22,868 nt of DNA from Candidatus Hydrogenedens terephthalaticus JGI OTU-1 (GCA_000493945.1 AWNW01000034.1:1-22868); one strand, 5' to 3'; counted from the first letter of the stretch, positions 8,552 to 16,932 are shown. The notes: generated by a model from the sequence alone, not told the origin. Numbers and translations: made by a program.

Positions 8552-10135
8552 ATGAACAGTGAGGATAGGAAATTACTCTGGCATAGCGTAGAATACTGGG
8601 CAAGTGTAAAGCCAGATAGTGATGCAGTTATCTTTGAAGATGTTCATCTCACATGGAAACAGATGAAAGAAAAGATGGATTTACTTGCTGAGGCTTTCGT
8701 ATCTCTGGGTGTAGAAAAAGGAGACCGTGTCGCTTTATTATCTATGGCATGTCCAGAATTTATAACATCTTTTATGGCAGCGTCAAAAGTAGGTGCTATA
8801 TGGCAGGGTATTTCTCCAAAATTTTCAAGAGATGAAATTTATTATTTTCTTTCCGACTCTCAGCCCAAAGTTCTTTTGGCTTTAGACCATTATATGAATA
8901 TTGATTTACTTGAAATGATACTTGACTTTAAAGAAAAATTCCCATTTTTACATGAAGTCGTTATCATTGGCGACCCCAGAGGAAGTGGACTTATAGAATA
9001 TAACGAATTTTTATGTAGAGGAAATGAAAAATCAAAAAAACTTTTAGAAAAAAGAATTCCAGAAGTAAATGAAAATGATGAAGTTTTGTTAATGTATACT
9101 TCCGGTTCTACGGGTAAGCCCAAGGGTGTATTACATACACATCGAGCAGTAATGTGTAGTGCAAAAGTAGAAAGCCAATATATGTTTTGGGATTCGGATA
9201 GCCGTATTTTACTTCATTTCCCTATAAATCATGTAGCTGCAGATGTAGAGATGGGCTATACAGCCATATATAGCGGTGCAACTATTGTGTTAATGGACCG
9301 TTTTTTACCAGAGGGTTCTCTTATAGAAATAGAAAAACATCGAATTACTCATCTGGGACAGGTCCCGGCGATGTATTTAATGCAGATGAGTACATCCAAA
9401 TTCCGTTCGATGGATTGGAGTTCATTGAAGGTTATGGTTTGGGGTGCGTATGCAGCGAATGAACGAATGGTAAGGACACTGTCGGAATTAGCCAAAAAGT
9501 ATAATTTCTTATTACTGACGGGATATGGTTCAACAGAAGTTTGTGGTTTTACTACCTTTGCCAGTCCTAATGACCCAGTGGAACTTTTATTTAGTTCTAC
9601 GGGGCGTATTGTTCCTCCTTATGAAGTAAAGATTGTGGATGAAGAACGAAAAGAAGTCCCTAAAGGAAGAATCGGAGAGATTGCTTTTCGGGGTCCCGTA
9701 GTTATGAAGGAATATTTAAATAATCCCATCGCAACTTCTGTGGTAAAAGATAACAATGGATGGTTATATACTTCCGATTTAGGTTGGGTAGACGAACAGG
9801 GATATTTATTTGTTTGTGGACGCAAGTCTGAAATGTATAAGACAGGAGGCGAGAATGTTTTCCCGAAGGAAATTGAGGATGTTCTGGAAATGCATCCATC
9901 TGTATTAATGACGGCTGTGATTGGTGTTCCGGATAGTCTTTACGGGGAGGTGGGACATGCCTTCATTGTTCCAAAACCAGGTGCAGTCATTAAGGAAAAT
10001 GAACTAAGGGATTATTGTAGAAGACATCTGGCAGGATTTAAAGTACCAAGACGGTTTGATGTTCGTCCCGTTTTACCTATGTTAGCAAATGGCAAGATTG
10101 ATAAGATGACACTTCGGCAATGGATTGCCTCGTAA
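8552..10135 (+). CDS. Acyl-CoA synthetase, AMP-forming (ANL superfamily, fadD-like)
   Basis: 527 residues, typical for medium/long-chain acyl-CoA synthetases. These enzymes activate a carboxylic acid with ATP to an acyl-adenylate and then a CoA thioester. Motifs in order: P-loop YTSGSTGKPKG (182-192), GYGSTEVCG (324-332), YTSDLGWVDEQGY (406-418), the hinge motif starting GRKSEMYKTGGEN (423-435), and the C-terminal NGKIDK with likely catalytic Lys515. All core motifs are present, so the enzyme should be active; the acid cannot be deduced. It is the last gene of the plus-strand unit, 43 bases after the MaoC-like gene, and its stop is 5 bases from the end of the convergent gene with no visible terminator between. 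Context points to acyl-CoA chemistry shared with the MaoC-like protein, and perhaps with the acyl-CoA dehydrogenase at 13037. Confidence 0.92.
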   Translation: MNSEDRKLLWHSVEYWASVKPDSDAVIFEDVHLTWKQMKEKMDLLAEAFVSLGVEKGDRVALLSMACPEFITSFMAASKVGAIWQGISPKFSRDEIYYFLSDSQPKVLLALDHYMNIDLLEMILDFKEKFPFLHEVVIIGDPRGSGLIEYNEFLCRGNEKSKKLLEKRIPEVNENDEVLLMYTSGSTGKPKGVLHTHRAVMCSAKVESQYMFWDSDSRILLHFPINHVAADVEMGYTAIYSGATIVLMDRFLPEGSLIEIEKHRITHLGQVPAMYLMQMSTSKFRSMDWSSLKVMVWGAYAANERMVRTLSELAKKYNFLLLTGYGSTEVCGFTTFASPNDPVELLFSSTGRIVPPYEVKIVDEERKEVPKGRIGEIAFRGPVVMKEYLNNPIATSVVKDNNGWLYTSDLGWVDEQGYLFVCGRKSEMYKTGGENVFPKEIEDVLEMHPSVLMTAVIGVPDSLYGEVGHAFIVPKPGAVIKENELRDYCRRHLAGFKVPRRFDVRPVLPMLANGKIDKMTLRQWIAS

Positions 10136-10140
10136 TCTAT

Positions 10141-11784
10141 TTATTGTTTTCGGATAGATTGAATTTCAATAAACTTATCCCATAAAGGCTGTTCTATATA
10201 GAGATAGCGAAAAACACCAGGACGAATTGTGTATATCTCTTTCATGTAAGGTTTGTTCAATCGCTTGTCAAATTCTTGCAGTAATTCTGGTGATACTATT
10301 AAAAAAGGGATATTCTCAATATTTGAAGGTATTTTGGACCAGAAACCCTTTTTATCAATTTTCCGTAAATACCATGGGATAGGCCAGTAATCATTTATCG
10401 GGTCAATTACAAAGACAATGGGTTCTTGATTTTCTTTAATAAGTATGTCAGACAATTGATATATACGGTCCATCATTTTGACTAAGGATGTGCTTGTATG
10501 AGCATATACATAGGGGTTAGAAATATCAGCGAAATAAATAAAGTTTCCCTGATATGTTTGATAAGATAGATGGTATATACCTGACAATAGGATAATAGAT
10601 AAAATAAAACGAGCCCATATTTTCCTAAATTTTTGCCAAAGTGCCTGAAAACCAATGCCTGCAAATATTATCATACCCAGGAGTGGAAAGAGTATATTCC
10701 ATGGAGTTTTATAAGGTATGAGGGAAAATATAAGAAAGGTTGTAAAGAAAGAAACGAACAAGAAAATATAAAATGATGATAATGTCTGCTCTCTTACATC
10801 GCATTTCTTTTTAATAAGAATTCCAATCGTGAAACATAACGAAATGATGATTCCGACAGAACATAAAAGAATTATAAATCCTTCTGACCATATAGGTCCT
10901 ACAGTTTTGTTAAAGTAAGTCAAAATTTGTAAATAGTACCACCATGGTTTGTCATGAATCCCGGAAGAACCTTCTCCACTTGCCCTGAAAAGATAAGTCT
11001 GATAAGCCCTGAAGAAATCTAATAATCCCTGTTTGTTCGTGAAAAAAGAAGAAAATAATAAAAGCCAGGGGATAAAGAATGCTATAAAGAGTGCAAAGAT
11101 ATGTTTTAATATTTTTGTCCATGTTAACACATGGGGAAAGATAGTAGAATTTGTCTCCATAAATTGAGAAGTTTTAATTAAGTAAACAAAGGTTATTACA
11201 GTTGCTAAAGAAGTAGCAAAAAGAACAATTAATGTAGTTTCTTTTGTAGCGAAGGCAAGGGATAGATTAAAACCTGTAAGAATTGCTGAAAGAATATTTG
11301 GTTTGCTTATATAACCCCATAATGAAAATATAAAGAGGGAAGAAAATAAAACGAAAAGTGTTTCATGGACATAATAACGACTATAGAAGAAGAATGCATG
11401 AGATACCGCAAGAAGTATAGAAGATACGAGAAAAGCAATAAGTCCAACATATTTTTTCATAGGTAAAAGTGATAAAAAGATTAATATACTAAAAAGAACA
11501 GGAACTATACGGAACATAGTTTCATTTGTCTCGCGAAACTGATGAACTCCATAAAAATAAAAAATAGGCAATGTAGCATAATATAGTAAAGGACCATGAT
11601 GTTCGTGAGGGTCATATTTATAAAGTCCTTTTTCTAATAATATCCCTGCTTTATAAGCTTGATTGGCTTCATCACAATGCATAGGGCGAATAGAAATTCC
11701 GTAAAAACGGGATACAAGAACAGAAAATAAAAATAAGATGTAGAATAAAAGGAAAAGATATTTTGGGATTTTTTTCTTATACAT
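10141..11784 (-). CDS. Agl23-type multi-membrane glycosyltransferase-like protein (TIGR03663-like)
   Basis: 547 residues. One N-terminal membrane helix (about 8-25) is followed by a loop with R-P-M-H-C-D-E-A-N-Q-A-Y (33-44) and Y-D-P-H-E-H-H-G-P-L-L-Y-Y (57-69), then a series of hydrophobic segments to about residue 405 and a soluble C-terminal region of about 140 residues. The acidic D-E in the first extracytoplasmic loop is the layout of GT-C (PMT/ArnT-like) transferases that use a polyprenyl-phosphate sugar. The H-x-D-E-A plus H-G-P-L-L-Y-Y pair matches, from memory, the family named flippase activity-associated protein Agl23, first linked to archaeal N-glycosylation. The polyprenyl-phosphate sugar synthase-like gene at 15033 would supply a suitable donor. 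There is no clear Shine-Dalgarno and the putative promoter lies very close, so the transcript may have a very short leader. Confidence 0.75.
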   Translation of the reverse strand: MYKKKIPKYLFLLFYILFLFSVLVSRFYGISIRPMHCDEANQAYKAGILLEKGLYKYDPHEHHGPLLYYATLPIFYFYGVHQFRETNETMFRIVPVLFSILIFLSLLPMKKYVGLIAFLVSSILLAVSHAFFFYSRYYVHETLFVLFSSLFIFSLWGYISKPNILSAILTGFNLSLAFATKETTLIVLFATSLATVITFVYLIKTSQFMETNSTIFPHVLTWTKILKHIFALFIAFFIPWLLLFSSFFTNKQGLLDFFRAYQTYLFRASGEGSSGIHDKPWWYYLQILTYFNKTVGPIWSEGFIILLCSVGIIISLCFTIGILIKKKCDVREQTLSSFYIFLFVSFFTTFLIFSLIPYKTPWNILFPLLGMIIFAGIGFQALWQKFRKIWARFILSIILLSGIYHLSYQTYQGNFIYFADISNPYVYAHTSTSLVKMMDRIYQLSDILIKENQEPIVFVIDPINDYWPIPWYLRKIDKKGFWSKIPSNIENIPFLIVSPELLQEFDKRLNKPYMKEIYTIRPGVFRYLYIEQPLWDKFIEIQSIRKQ

Positions 11785-11805
11785 TTTTATAAAGTTTTTT
11801 GTTTT

Positions 11806-11834
11806 ATTATGAGCAACTATAACTTAAAAGGCAA
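11806..11834 (-). promoter_or_regulatory. Possible sigma-70-type promoter of the Agl23-like gene
   Basis: Read on the minus strand: TTGCCT (11834-11829), a 17-base spacer, then CATAAT (11811-11806). Start of transcription would fall about 15 bases before the ATG at 11784. The optimal spacing and a 5/6 match at -10 support it, but the region is AT-rich and chance matches are common. Confidence 0.35.
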
Positions 11835-11856
11835 ATTTGTTTTTATTAAAGAGAAA

Positions 11857-11883
11857 TGCCACCTTTATTAATTAAAGGTGGCA
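11857..11883 (-). terminator. Hairpin terminator after the discoidin-like gene
   Basis: Perfect 11-bp inverted repeat TGCCACCTTTA / TAAAGGTGGCA around a 5-base loop, about 28 bases past the stop of the minus-strand gene at 11912. On the minus strand it is followed by the T-rich ATTTCTCTTT, so it most likely ends that transcript and insulates the downstream Agl23-like gene. Confidence 0.7.
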
Positions 11884-11911
11884 CATAAAAATCATGTAGT
11901 CGGGGTATCTA

Positions 11912-12604
11912 TTATTTTCCGTAAACTTCTACTTCGATATAGTGATTCATATCATTGTAAGAATTGCCATTGCTGTATAAACGAACATATTTTCCTTTGA
12001 CGCCTTCTTCAATGCCAATAAGCCTTCCTTTGTTATTTTCAATAAACTCCTTGTCTTTTCCAATACCTAAGCCTGCAGAATTATCATAGTCGTTATTGTA
12101 AACTTGCTTACCACCGTCTTTAAATTCAGGATCGTTTCCAACAGTTACAATAAAGTCTTTATATACGCGTTTACCTTCGTGGAAGTGCCATACAACGATT
12201 GCATAAATAGTATATTCTTTATCAAGTTCGATTTGAACCCATTGTAAACCGGAGGGAAGTTCGACAACGCTTTTCTTACCATAATCTTTATCACCATCCG
12301 TGATTTGTTTTAGTTGACCACGAGTTGGGGGAACACTACTGGTTACAGGTTTGTCTTTGGAAATAAGTGTAACACCTTCGGGAACATAATAAGGTGGACG
12401 GTCTTTATAATCTTCTTCTTCTAAATTGGGACTGTAGTAATCAATGGGCGTTCCACCAAAGAATGGTTCTGGAAGCTCAAGTTTTAATTCAATTTTTCCT
12501 GCGGGAGGATTGTCATCTGCATATACAGTAGGTGAAGCCAGAATGAGAAGAACCATTATTCCCATAAAAGAGAGGACATAATACATTTTTTTTGTGTAAT
12601 CCAT
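11912..12604 (-). CDS. Small secreted protein with a galactose-binding (F5/8 type C, discoidin-like) domain
   Basis: 230 residues. Signal peptide 1-29 (basic MDYTKK, hydrophobic core, P-T-V-Y-A before Asp30), so it is exported. Residues 30-77 are a Pro-rich acidic linker. Residues about 78-230 form one jelly-roll-like unit: a Q-I-T-D-G-D segment (100-105), W-V-Q-I-E-L-D (122-128), Y-A-I-V-V-W-H (134-140) and a closing K-Y-V-R-L-Y ... I-E-V-E-V-Y-G strand pair (205-229). This is the usual layout of F5/8 type C modules, which bind sugars or other polymers. No catalytic domain is attached. AAGGAG (complement of 12611-12616) lies 6 bases before the ATG. The gene stands alone, bounded by a terminator below and a 432-base gap above, so it probably has its own promoter. 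Confidence 0.75.
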   Translation of the reverse strand: MDYTKKMYYVLSFMGIMVLLILASPTVYADDNPPAGKIELKLELPEPFFGGTPIDYYSPNLEEEDYKDRPPYYVPEGVTLISKDKPVTSSVPPTRGQLKQITDGDKDYGKKSVVELPSGLQWVQIELDKEYTIYAIVVWHFHEGKRVYKDFIVTVGNDPEFKDGGKQVYNNDYDNSAGLGIGKDKEFIENNKGRLIGIEEGVKGKYVRLYSNGNSYNDMNHYIEVEVYGK

Positions 12605-13036
12605 AATAAACTCCTTCTAAAATTTTAAGTTGATATTGTTTAATGATTTGACCAAATTTATTTCCGGTCCAAGATGACAAAATATTTTAACATATTTTTA
12701 ATCATACATTCATCTTGTAATGTAGTTGATATTATATGTATTATAATCTGTTAATAAAAACGAAGGTTTTAAATTTTATATTTACATTTTATGTAAAGAG
12801 GTTTTAAAAATAGATATTATTTGAATCCAAGCAGATATTTTTTTCAATAATTAGATAATATAACTTCAATTTTATAAATAAGTTATAATGAAATATTATG
12901 ATATTGAGTTTAACATATTTCAAAGATTAGTTGATTTCCATTTTGACAATTGTGTATAAATGGTGGTAAATTATTATTTACTTATCATTAAGTATATAAA
13001 ACAATTGAAAATCTTAACCAAGATGAGGGTAAGACT
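12605..13036. other. AT-rich gene-free region between divergent genes
   Basis: 432 bases with no convincing reading frame. It must hold promoters for the divergent discoidin-like gene (left) and acyl-CoA dehydrogenase gene (right). Visible dyads: TTTACAT-TTT-ATGTAAA (12781-12797), TATAACTT / AAGTTATA with a 13-base loop (12859-12887), and TACTTA-TCAT-TAAGTA (12979-12994), the last just after a possible promoter. In such AT-rich DNA some dyads arise by chance. GAGGG at 13025-13029 is the likely ribosome-binding site for the ATG at 13037. Confidence 0.6.
12943..12972 (+). promoter_or_regulatory. Possible promoter of the acyl-CoA dehydrogenase gene
   Basis: A perfect TTGACA (12943-12948) is followed after 18 bases by TAAATT (12967-12972, 4/6 match to TATAAT). 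The start of transcription would fall near 12980, inside the dyad at 12979-12994, which could then act as an operator. The -10 match is weak. Confidence 0.3.
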
Positions 13037-14974
13037 ATGGCTACAAAAGAGGATTTAAAAGCAAAAGATGCAGCAATGGAACTTGCAGAAGAGGCACGTG
13101 AAACGGAATGGAAATTCCCAAGTTTCACCGCAGAAATGTTCCGTGGTAATTTCCGCTGGGATTTACTACATCCCTATCCAGCACAGTCCGAAGAGGACAA
13201 AAAGATAGGAGATGAATTAATTGCAAAAATTAAAGATTTACTCGACAAGTATGTTGACCCTGTTGAGATTGATAAGACAGGTGTCTATCCCAAGGAAGCA
13301 TTGGAAAAAATGAAGGAGATGGGTTTGTTTGGAATGAAGATAAAACCCGAATATGGTGGCTTGGGTCTTTCTGTCACCAACTATGCCCGTGTGCTTTCTT
13401 TCATTGGTAGTTATTGCCAGAGTACAATTACATGGCTTTCTGCACATCAGAGTATTGGTGTTCCGGAGCCTCTTCGTACCTTTGGGACAGAAGAACAGAA
13501 AAAGAAATATTTACCGCGGGTAGCAAAAGGTGAAATTTCTGCATTTGCTTTGACAGAACCTGAAGTGGGTTCAGACCCGGCACAAATGAAGACTACAGCT
13601 ACTCCTTCCCCTGACGGTTCCTATTATCTGCTGAATGGAGTTAAATTATGGACGACTAATGGTCCGGATGCAGATGTAATTGTTGTGATGGCAAAAACTC
13701 CTCCAAAAATAAAGAACGGTCGTGAAATTCCCCAAATCACAGCATTTATTGTTGAAACCAACTGGCCCGGTGTGGAAGTAGTAACCCGTTGTAAATTTAT
13801 GGGTCTTAAAGGGCTTTCCAATGGTATGTTAAGATTTAATAATGTAAAAGTCCCCACAGAAAATATTATTGGTAAGCCCGGTATGGGATTAAAGATAGCC
13901 CTTACCACATTAAATACGGGTCGTTTAGGTGTCCCATCAGCAGGTGTTGGCGCCGCAAAAAGGTTTCTTGAAGATGCGGAATGGTGGGCAAAAAACCGTG
14001 TTCAATGGGGAAGACCTATCGGGCAACATCAAGAGATCGCTAAGAAAATTGCCAATTTTACCGCAAATACATTTGCAACTCAGGCTATGGTATTTATTAC
14101 ATGTTCCTTTGCAGACAAGAAAAATGCAGATATTCGGTTAGAAGCCGCCGCAGCAAAGTATTTTGCTACAGAATTTGGCTGGCAGGGTATGGATGATCTA
14201 CTTCAGACCTTAGGTGGTAGAGGCTATGAAATGGCAGACTCGCTATATAATCGTGGGGAAAGACCTTTCTTCGTTGAACGGTTTATGCGTGATAGCCGTG
14301 TAGGTCGTATTTTTGAAGGTTCTTCCGAAATTATGCACCTAATTATGGCTCGTGAAGCATTAGATACCCATTTCAGTTTAGTCATGCCTATCATGAAGCC
14401 TCAAAAAGGTCAAAGCATGGTTAAATTAATATGGAATGCCCTGAAATTCTATATAAAGTGGTATCCTAAATTATGGTTGCCTTCTTCCACAAACTTTAAT
14501 GTGAAGAAATTAAACTCTACAAACAGAGACCATCTGAAATATACAGCAAAGACCTGCAAGAGACTTGCTCGTAGCATTTTCCATACAATGGCTAAGTATG
14601 GTCCAAAATTGGAAAATGAACAATTAATTCTGGGTAATTATGTGGATATCGGTGTTGACCTATTTGTGATGGCTTCTTGTTTATCTTATGCTGAGTATCT
14701 AATGAATAAGAATCCTAATGACGATTCTCCACAAGATTTGGCGGATTTGTTCTGCAAAAATGCTCGTCAGAGAATCGAAAATAACTTTAAGGCTGTTAAA
14801 AAGAATCACAACTATATGTATCGGAAAGTTGGTGATAAGTTGTTAGAAGGGAAATATCGCTGGTTAGAGTTCGATGTTTATGAAGGTTTACCTCCAAAAT
14901 ATCGTGATTATGAAAAGAACCTCCCTATACCTGCAGAAGCACCTGATAATTCTAAAACTGAAGCAAAAGCGTAA
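13037..14974 (+). CDS. Acyl-CoA dehydrogenase, long VLCAD/ACAD9-like type
   Basis: 645 residues against about 380-400 for short acyl-CoA dehydrogenases. It has an N-terminal extension of about 50 residues and an extra C-terminal helical region (about 445-645), as in VLCAD/ACAD9. The enzyme forms the 2,3 double bond of an acyl-CoA using FAD and passes electrons to an electron-transfer flavoprotein. Visible motifs: A-L-T-E-P-E-V-G-S-D (171-180, FAD/substrate contact), L-W-T-T-N-G (204-209), W-G-R-P-I-G-Q-H-Q (324-332), L-G-G-R-G-Y (392-397) and R-I-F-E-G-S-S-E-I-M (424-433), where Glu427 is the expected catalytic base. All core residues are present. It is a single-gene unit, with a 432-base gap before it and a strong terminator after it. 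It could supply enoyl-CoA to the MaoC-like protein at 7624, but the two are not in one operon. Confidence 0.92.
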   Translation: MATKEDLKAKDAAMELAEEARETEWKFPSFTAEMFRGNFRWDLLHPYPAQSEEDKKIGDELIAKIKDLLDKYVDPVEIDKTGVYPKEALEKMKEMGLFGMKIKPEYGGLGLSVTNYARVLSFIGSYCQSTITWLSAHQSIGVPEPLRTFGTEEQKKKYLPRVAKGEISAFALTEPEVGSDPAQMKTTATPSPDGSYYLLNGVKLWTTNGPDADVIVVMAKTPPKIKNGREIPQITAFIVETNWPGVEVVTRCKFMGLKGLSNGMLRFNNVKVPTENIIGKPGMGLKIALTTLNTGRLGVPSAGVGAAKRFLEDAEWWAKNRVQWGRPIGQHQEIAKKIANFTANTFATQAMVFITCSFADKKNADIRLEAAAAKYFATEFGWQGMDDLLQTLGGRGYEMADSLYNRGERPFFVERFMRDSRVGRIFEGSSEIMHLIMAREALDTHFSLVMPIMKPQKGQSMVKLIWNALKFYIKWYPKLWLPSSTNFNVKKLNSTNRDHLKYTAKTCKRLARSIFHTMAKYGPKLENEQLILGNYVDIGVDLFVMASCLSYAEYLMNKNPNDDSPQDLADLFCKNARQRIENNFKAVKKNHNYMYRKVGDKLLEGKYRWLEFDVYEGLPPKYRDYEKNLPIPAEAPDNSKTEAKA

Positions 14975-14997
14975 TTAAATTTTTGTTAGATTGAATA

Positions 14998-15031
14998 AAA
15001 CGAGAGGGACCTAAAAAAGTCCCTCTCGTTT
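14998..15031. terminator. Strong, probably bidirectional hairpin terminator
   Basis: Perfect 13-bp inverted repeat AAACGAGAGGGAC / GTCCCTCTCGTTT with the loop CTAAAAAA. It lies 23 bases past the stop of the acyl-CoA dehydrogenase gene and 1 base from the stop of the convergent GT2 gene. T-rich DNA follows on both strands, so one element can end both transcripts. Confidence 0.9.
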
Positions 15032-15032
15032 C

Positions 15033-15755
15033 TTATTTATATTTGCCTGTTAAAGCATTCCAACGAATTTTGAGAAGGTCATAAAACATTTTAGATGAGT
15101 CTTTGATAGGATGAACCCGTGACTCTGTTCGATTACGCCATCGTGTAGGTACTTCTTTTATTTTTAGTCCGTGCTTTTCTGCTATGAATAATATTTCCGC
15201 ATCAAAACTGAATCGCTTTAATGTCTGTCTTGGAAAAACAATGCTTATAGATTTTTCATTAAAGCATTTACAACCGCATTGAGTATCCTTAAAATGGGTA
15301 AGACAGAAAAATCGGAGTATGAGATTATAAATTTTCCCCATGGTTTGACGATAGAATGGCTGGGGAATTTCAATGATAGATCCAGGTAAAGCCCTTGATG
15401 CAATTGCAATATCGTAACCATTATTAATTTCACGGATAAGTTTTTCCACTTCTTCAATAGGGGTAGAGGCATCCGCATCGTAAAAACAACGAATATTACC
15501 GCTTGTATGATGTAACATGGCTTCTTTAACTACGCTACCTTTTCCCTGATTTTGAGGGAATGCAATGACTTTAACTACCCCTTTATATTGTTCTGCCCAT
15601 TTTTGTGCAAGAGGGACGGTATTATCTGTACTCCCATCATCAGCAATAACAATTTCAAAAGAGAAAGACTGCTTTTGAAGATAAGCAAGTGCATATCGTA
15701 ATGTTGTTTCAATCTCTTCTTCTTCGTTATATGTAGGAATTATCAGAGAAAACAA
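15033..15755 (-). CDS. GT2 glycosyltransferase, dolichyl/polyprenyl-phosphate glucose synthase-like
   Basis: 240 residues, a complete GT-A catalytic domain. Motifs: I-P-T-Y-N-E-E-E-E-I (6-15), D-D-G-S-T-D-N-T (39-46), N-Q-G-K-G (69-73), D-A-D-A-S (93-97, metal/nucleotide-sugar binding) and K-D-T-Q-C-G-C-K-C-F (156-165), close to the D-T-Q-C-G-F-K motif of ALG5/DPG synthases. These transfer glucose or a similar sugar from a nucleotide to a polyprenyl phosphate at the membrane. The membrane helices found in many relatives are absent. The start codon is TTG (15755-15753), placed 7 bases after AAGGAG; no ATG lies nearby in frame. The product could feed the Agl23-like GT-C protein at 10141, which is inference. 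The DUF1080 gene lies 53 bases upstream on the same strand, so they may share a transcript. Confidence 0.85.
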   Translation of the reverse strand: MFSLIIPTYNEEEEIETTLRYALAYLQKQSFSFEIVIADDGSTDNTVPLAQKWAEQYKGVVKVIAFPQNQGKGSVVKEAMLHHTSGNIRCFYDADASTPIEEVEKLIREINNGYDIAIASRALPGSIIEIPQPFYRQTMGKIYNLILRFFCLTHFKDTQCGCKCFNEKSISIVFPRQTLKRFSFDAEILFIAEKHGLKIKEVPTRWRNRTESRVHPIKDSSKMFYDLLKIRWNALTGKYK

Positions 15756-15762
15756 AATAATA

Positions 15763-15768
15763 CTCCTT
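15763..15768 (-). promoter_or_regulatory. Ribosome-binding site AAGGAG fixing a TTG start
   Basis: The complement of CTCCTT reads AAGGAG, 7 bases before the TTG at 15755-15753. It supports TTG as the true start of the GT2 gene, whose conserved motif begins only five residues later. Confidence 0.75.
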
Positions 15769-15808
15769 ATAACCCCTTTCTAATATTTATTTTATACAAA
15801 CTTATATA

Positions 15809-16870
15809 TTAGTTTGCGGGTTTATACCAAATGTTTCTATAGCGAACGGCATCCCCATGGTCTTGAAGCATTAAAACACCTTTCGGTGCTTCCTGGTCAC
15901 TTACACCACCCGGTGTCGGTCCTTTTAATTCTACATTATCATGGATTACAATACCATTATGGACAACGGTTATGAAAGCATTCTTGATCTTTTGACCGTT
16001 TGCGTCGTATTTCGGACCTGTAAAAGTTATATCATAGGTCTGCCATTGTAATGGGGGAAGAGATGCACACACTTTAGGTGTAGCAGATTTGTAAATACCA
16101 CCGCAAAGATTATCTGCGGGTAAATCACCAAAACTATCTAATACCTGAACCTCATATCTTCCGAAAACATACACGCCACTGTTTCCTCTTGCTTGACCTG
16201 TTTCATTTGGCATGAATGGACACAAAAACTCAATATGATATAGTCCATCTCCATATTCTTCTTTTGTCCAGATATTTGAGGCTATGGTGCGTGCAGAACC
16301 ATCTTCAACCAGTTGCCAGTGAGGTTTTAAATCCCACATATCCAGATTTTTACCATCCATAAGAACAATAGCACCTTCTGGTGGTTGTTGTCCTAAAGTG
16401 GGTGATTGTAAAAACACGCGTTTGAATTCGAAAGTTGCTTTTTCTTTTCCCTGTTCAATAGTACCTTTAAACACTTCATTTTTAATTTGTCCTGTTACTT
16501 TTCCTTTACCTCCAAAGTTTCCCTTAAAATCCACTTCGCCGTCAAAATTGATTTCAGCCATTCTTTTGGCTTTTTCTTTATCCTGTTCCATAATTCCTGC
16601 AGGTCCCGAAGGTGCTTTCATCCCTTTTATCTCGGCTCTTTGTTCGGGGTTAGAACCTTCAGTGTAAAGTAATACACAACGATACCTACCACCTCCCTGG
16701 GCTACCACCTGAGCACGAAGACTTTTACCGTCCCAGTTTTTTCCTGAGATAGTTCCTTGATAATTGCCCATCACTAAATCGTCATCTTCATCTGCTATGA
16801 CAGATGTGGCAAACATAATAATTGCAGTGAAAAGTAGCAGAAACAAATAATTTTGTTTTAAAAAACGCAT
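15809..16870 (-). CDS. Secreted DUF1080 (3-keto-disaccharide hydrolase-type) protein
   Basis: 353 residues. Signal peptide 1-26 (MRFLKQ, long hydrophobic core, V-I-A before Asp27). Residues about 30-150 form a beta-rich domain I do not recognise. Residues about 165-350 are a DUF1080 concanavalin-like domain: G-A-I-V-L-M-D-G-K-N-L (166-176), R-G-N-S-G-V-Y-V-F-G-R-Y-E-V-Q-V (229-244) and L-Q-D-H-G-D-A-V-R-Y-R-N-I-W (335-348), all hallmark segments. The family is named for 3-keto-disaccharide hydrolases; many members are uncharacterised sugar-active or binding proteins. GGAGG (complement of 16879-16883) lies 8 bases before the ATG. Abundance of this family in Planctomycetota, Lentisphaerota and Hydrogenedentota fits the organism suggested by the window. 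Confidence 0.88.
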   Translation of the reverse strand: MRFLKQNYLFLLLFTAIIMFATSVIADEDDDLVMGNYQGTISGKNWDGKSLRAQVVAQGGGRYRCVLLYTEGSNPEQRAEIKGMKAPSGPAGIMEQDKEKAKRMAEINFDGEVDFKGNFGGKGKVTGQIKNEVFKGTIEQGKEKATFEFKRVFLQSPTLGQQPPEGAIVLMDGKNLDMWDLKPHWQLVEDGSARTIASNIWTKEEYGDGLYHIEFLCPFMPNETGQARGNSGVYVFGRYEVQVLDSFGDLPADNLCGGIYKSATPKVCASLPPLQWQTYDITFTGPKYDANGQKIKNAFITVVHNGIVIHDNVELKGPTPGGVSDQEAPKGVLMLQDHGDAVRYRNIWYKPAN

Positions 16871-16932
16871 AATACATTCCTCCAGAATTTATAGTTTTTT
16901 GTTGGAAAGGAGACTTGTAATTCCATCTTCAC

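Noticed and set aside
15798..15815. Dyad AAACT / AGTTT as a terminator of the DUF1080 gene
   Set aside because: The stem is only 5 bp, AT-rich, overlaps the stop codon and lacks a following T-run.
16398..16672. Plus-strand frames of 61 and 89 codons opposite the DUF1080 gene
   Set aside because: Shadows of a well-supported gene, with no motifs or initiation signals.
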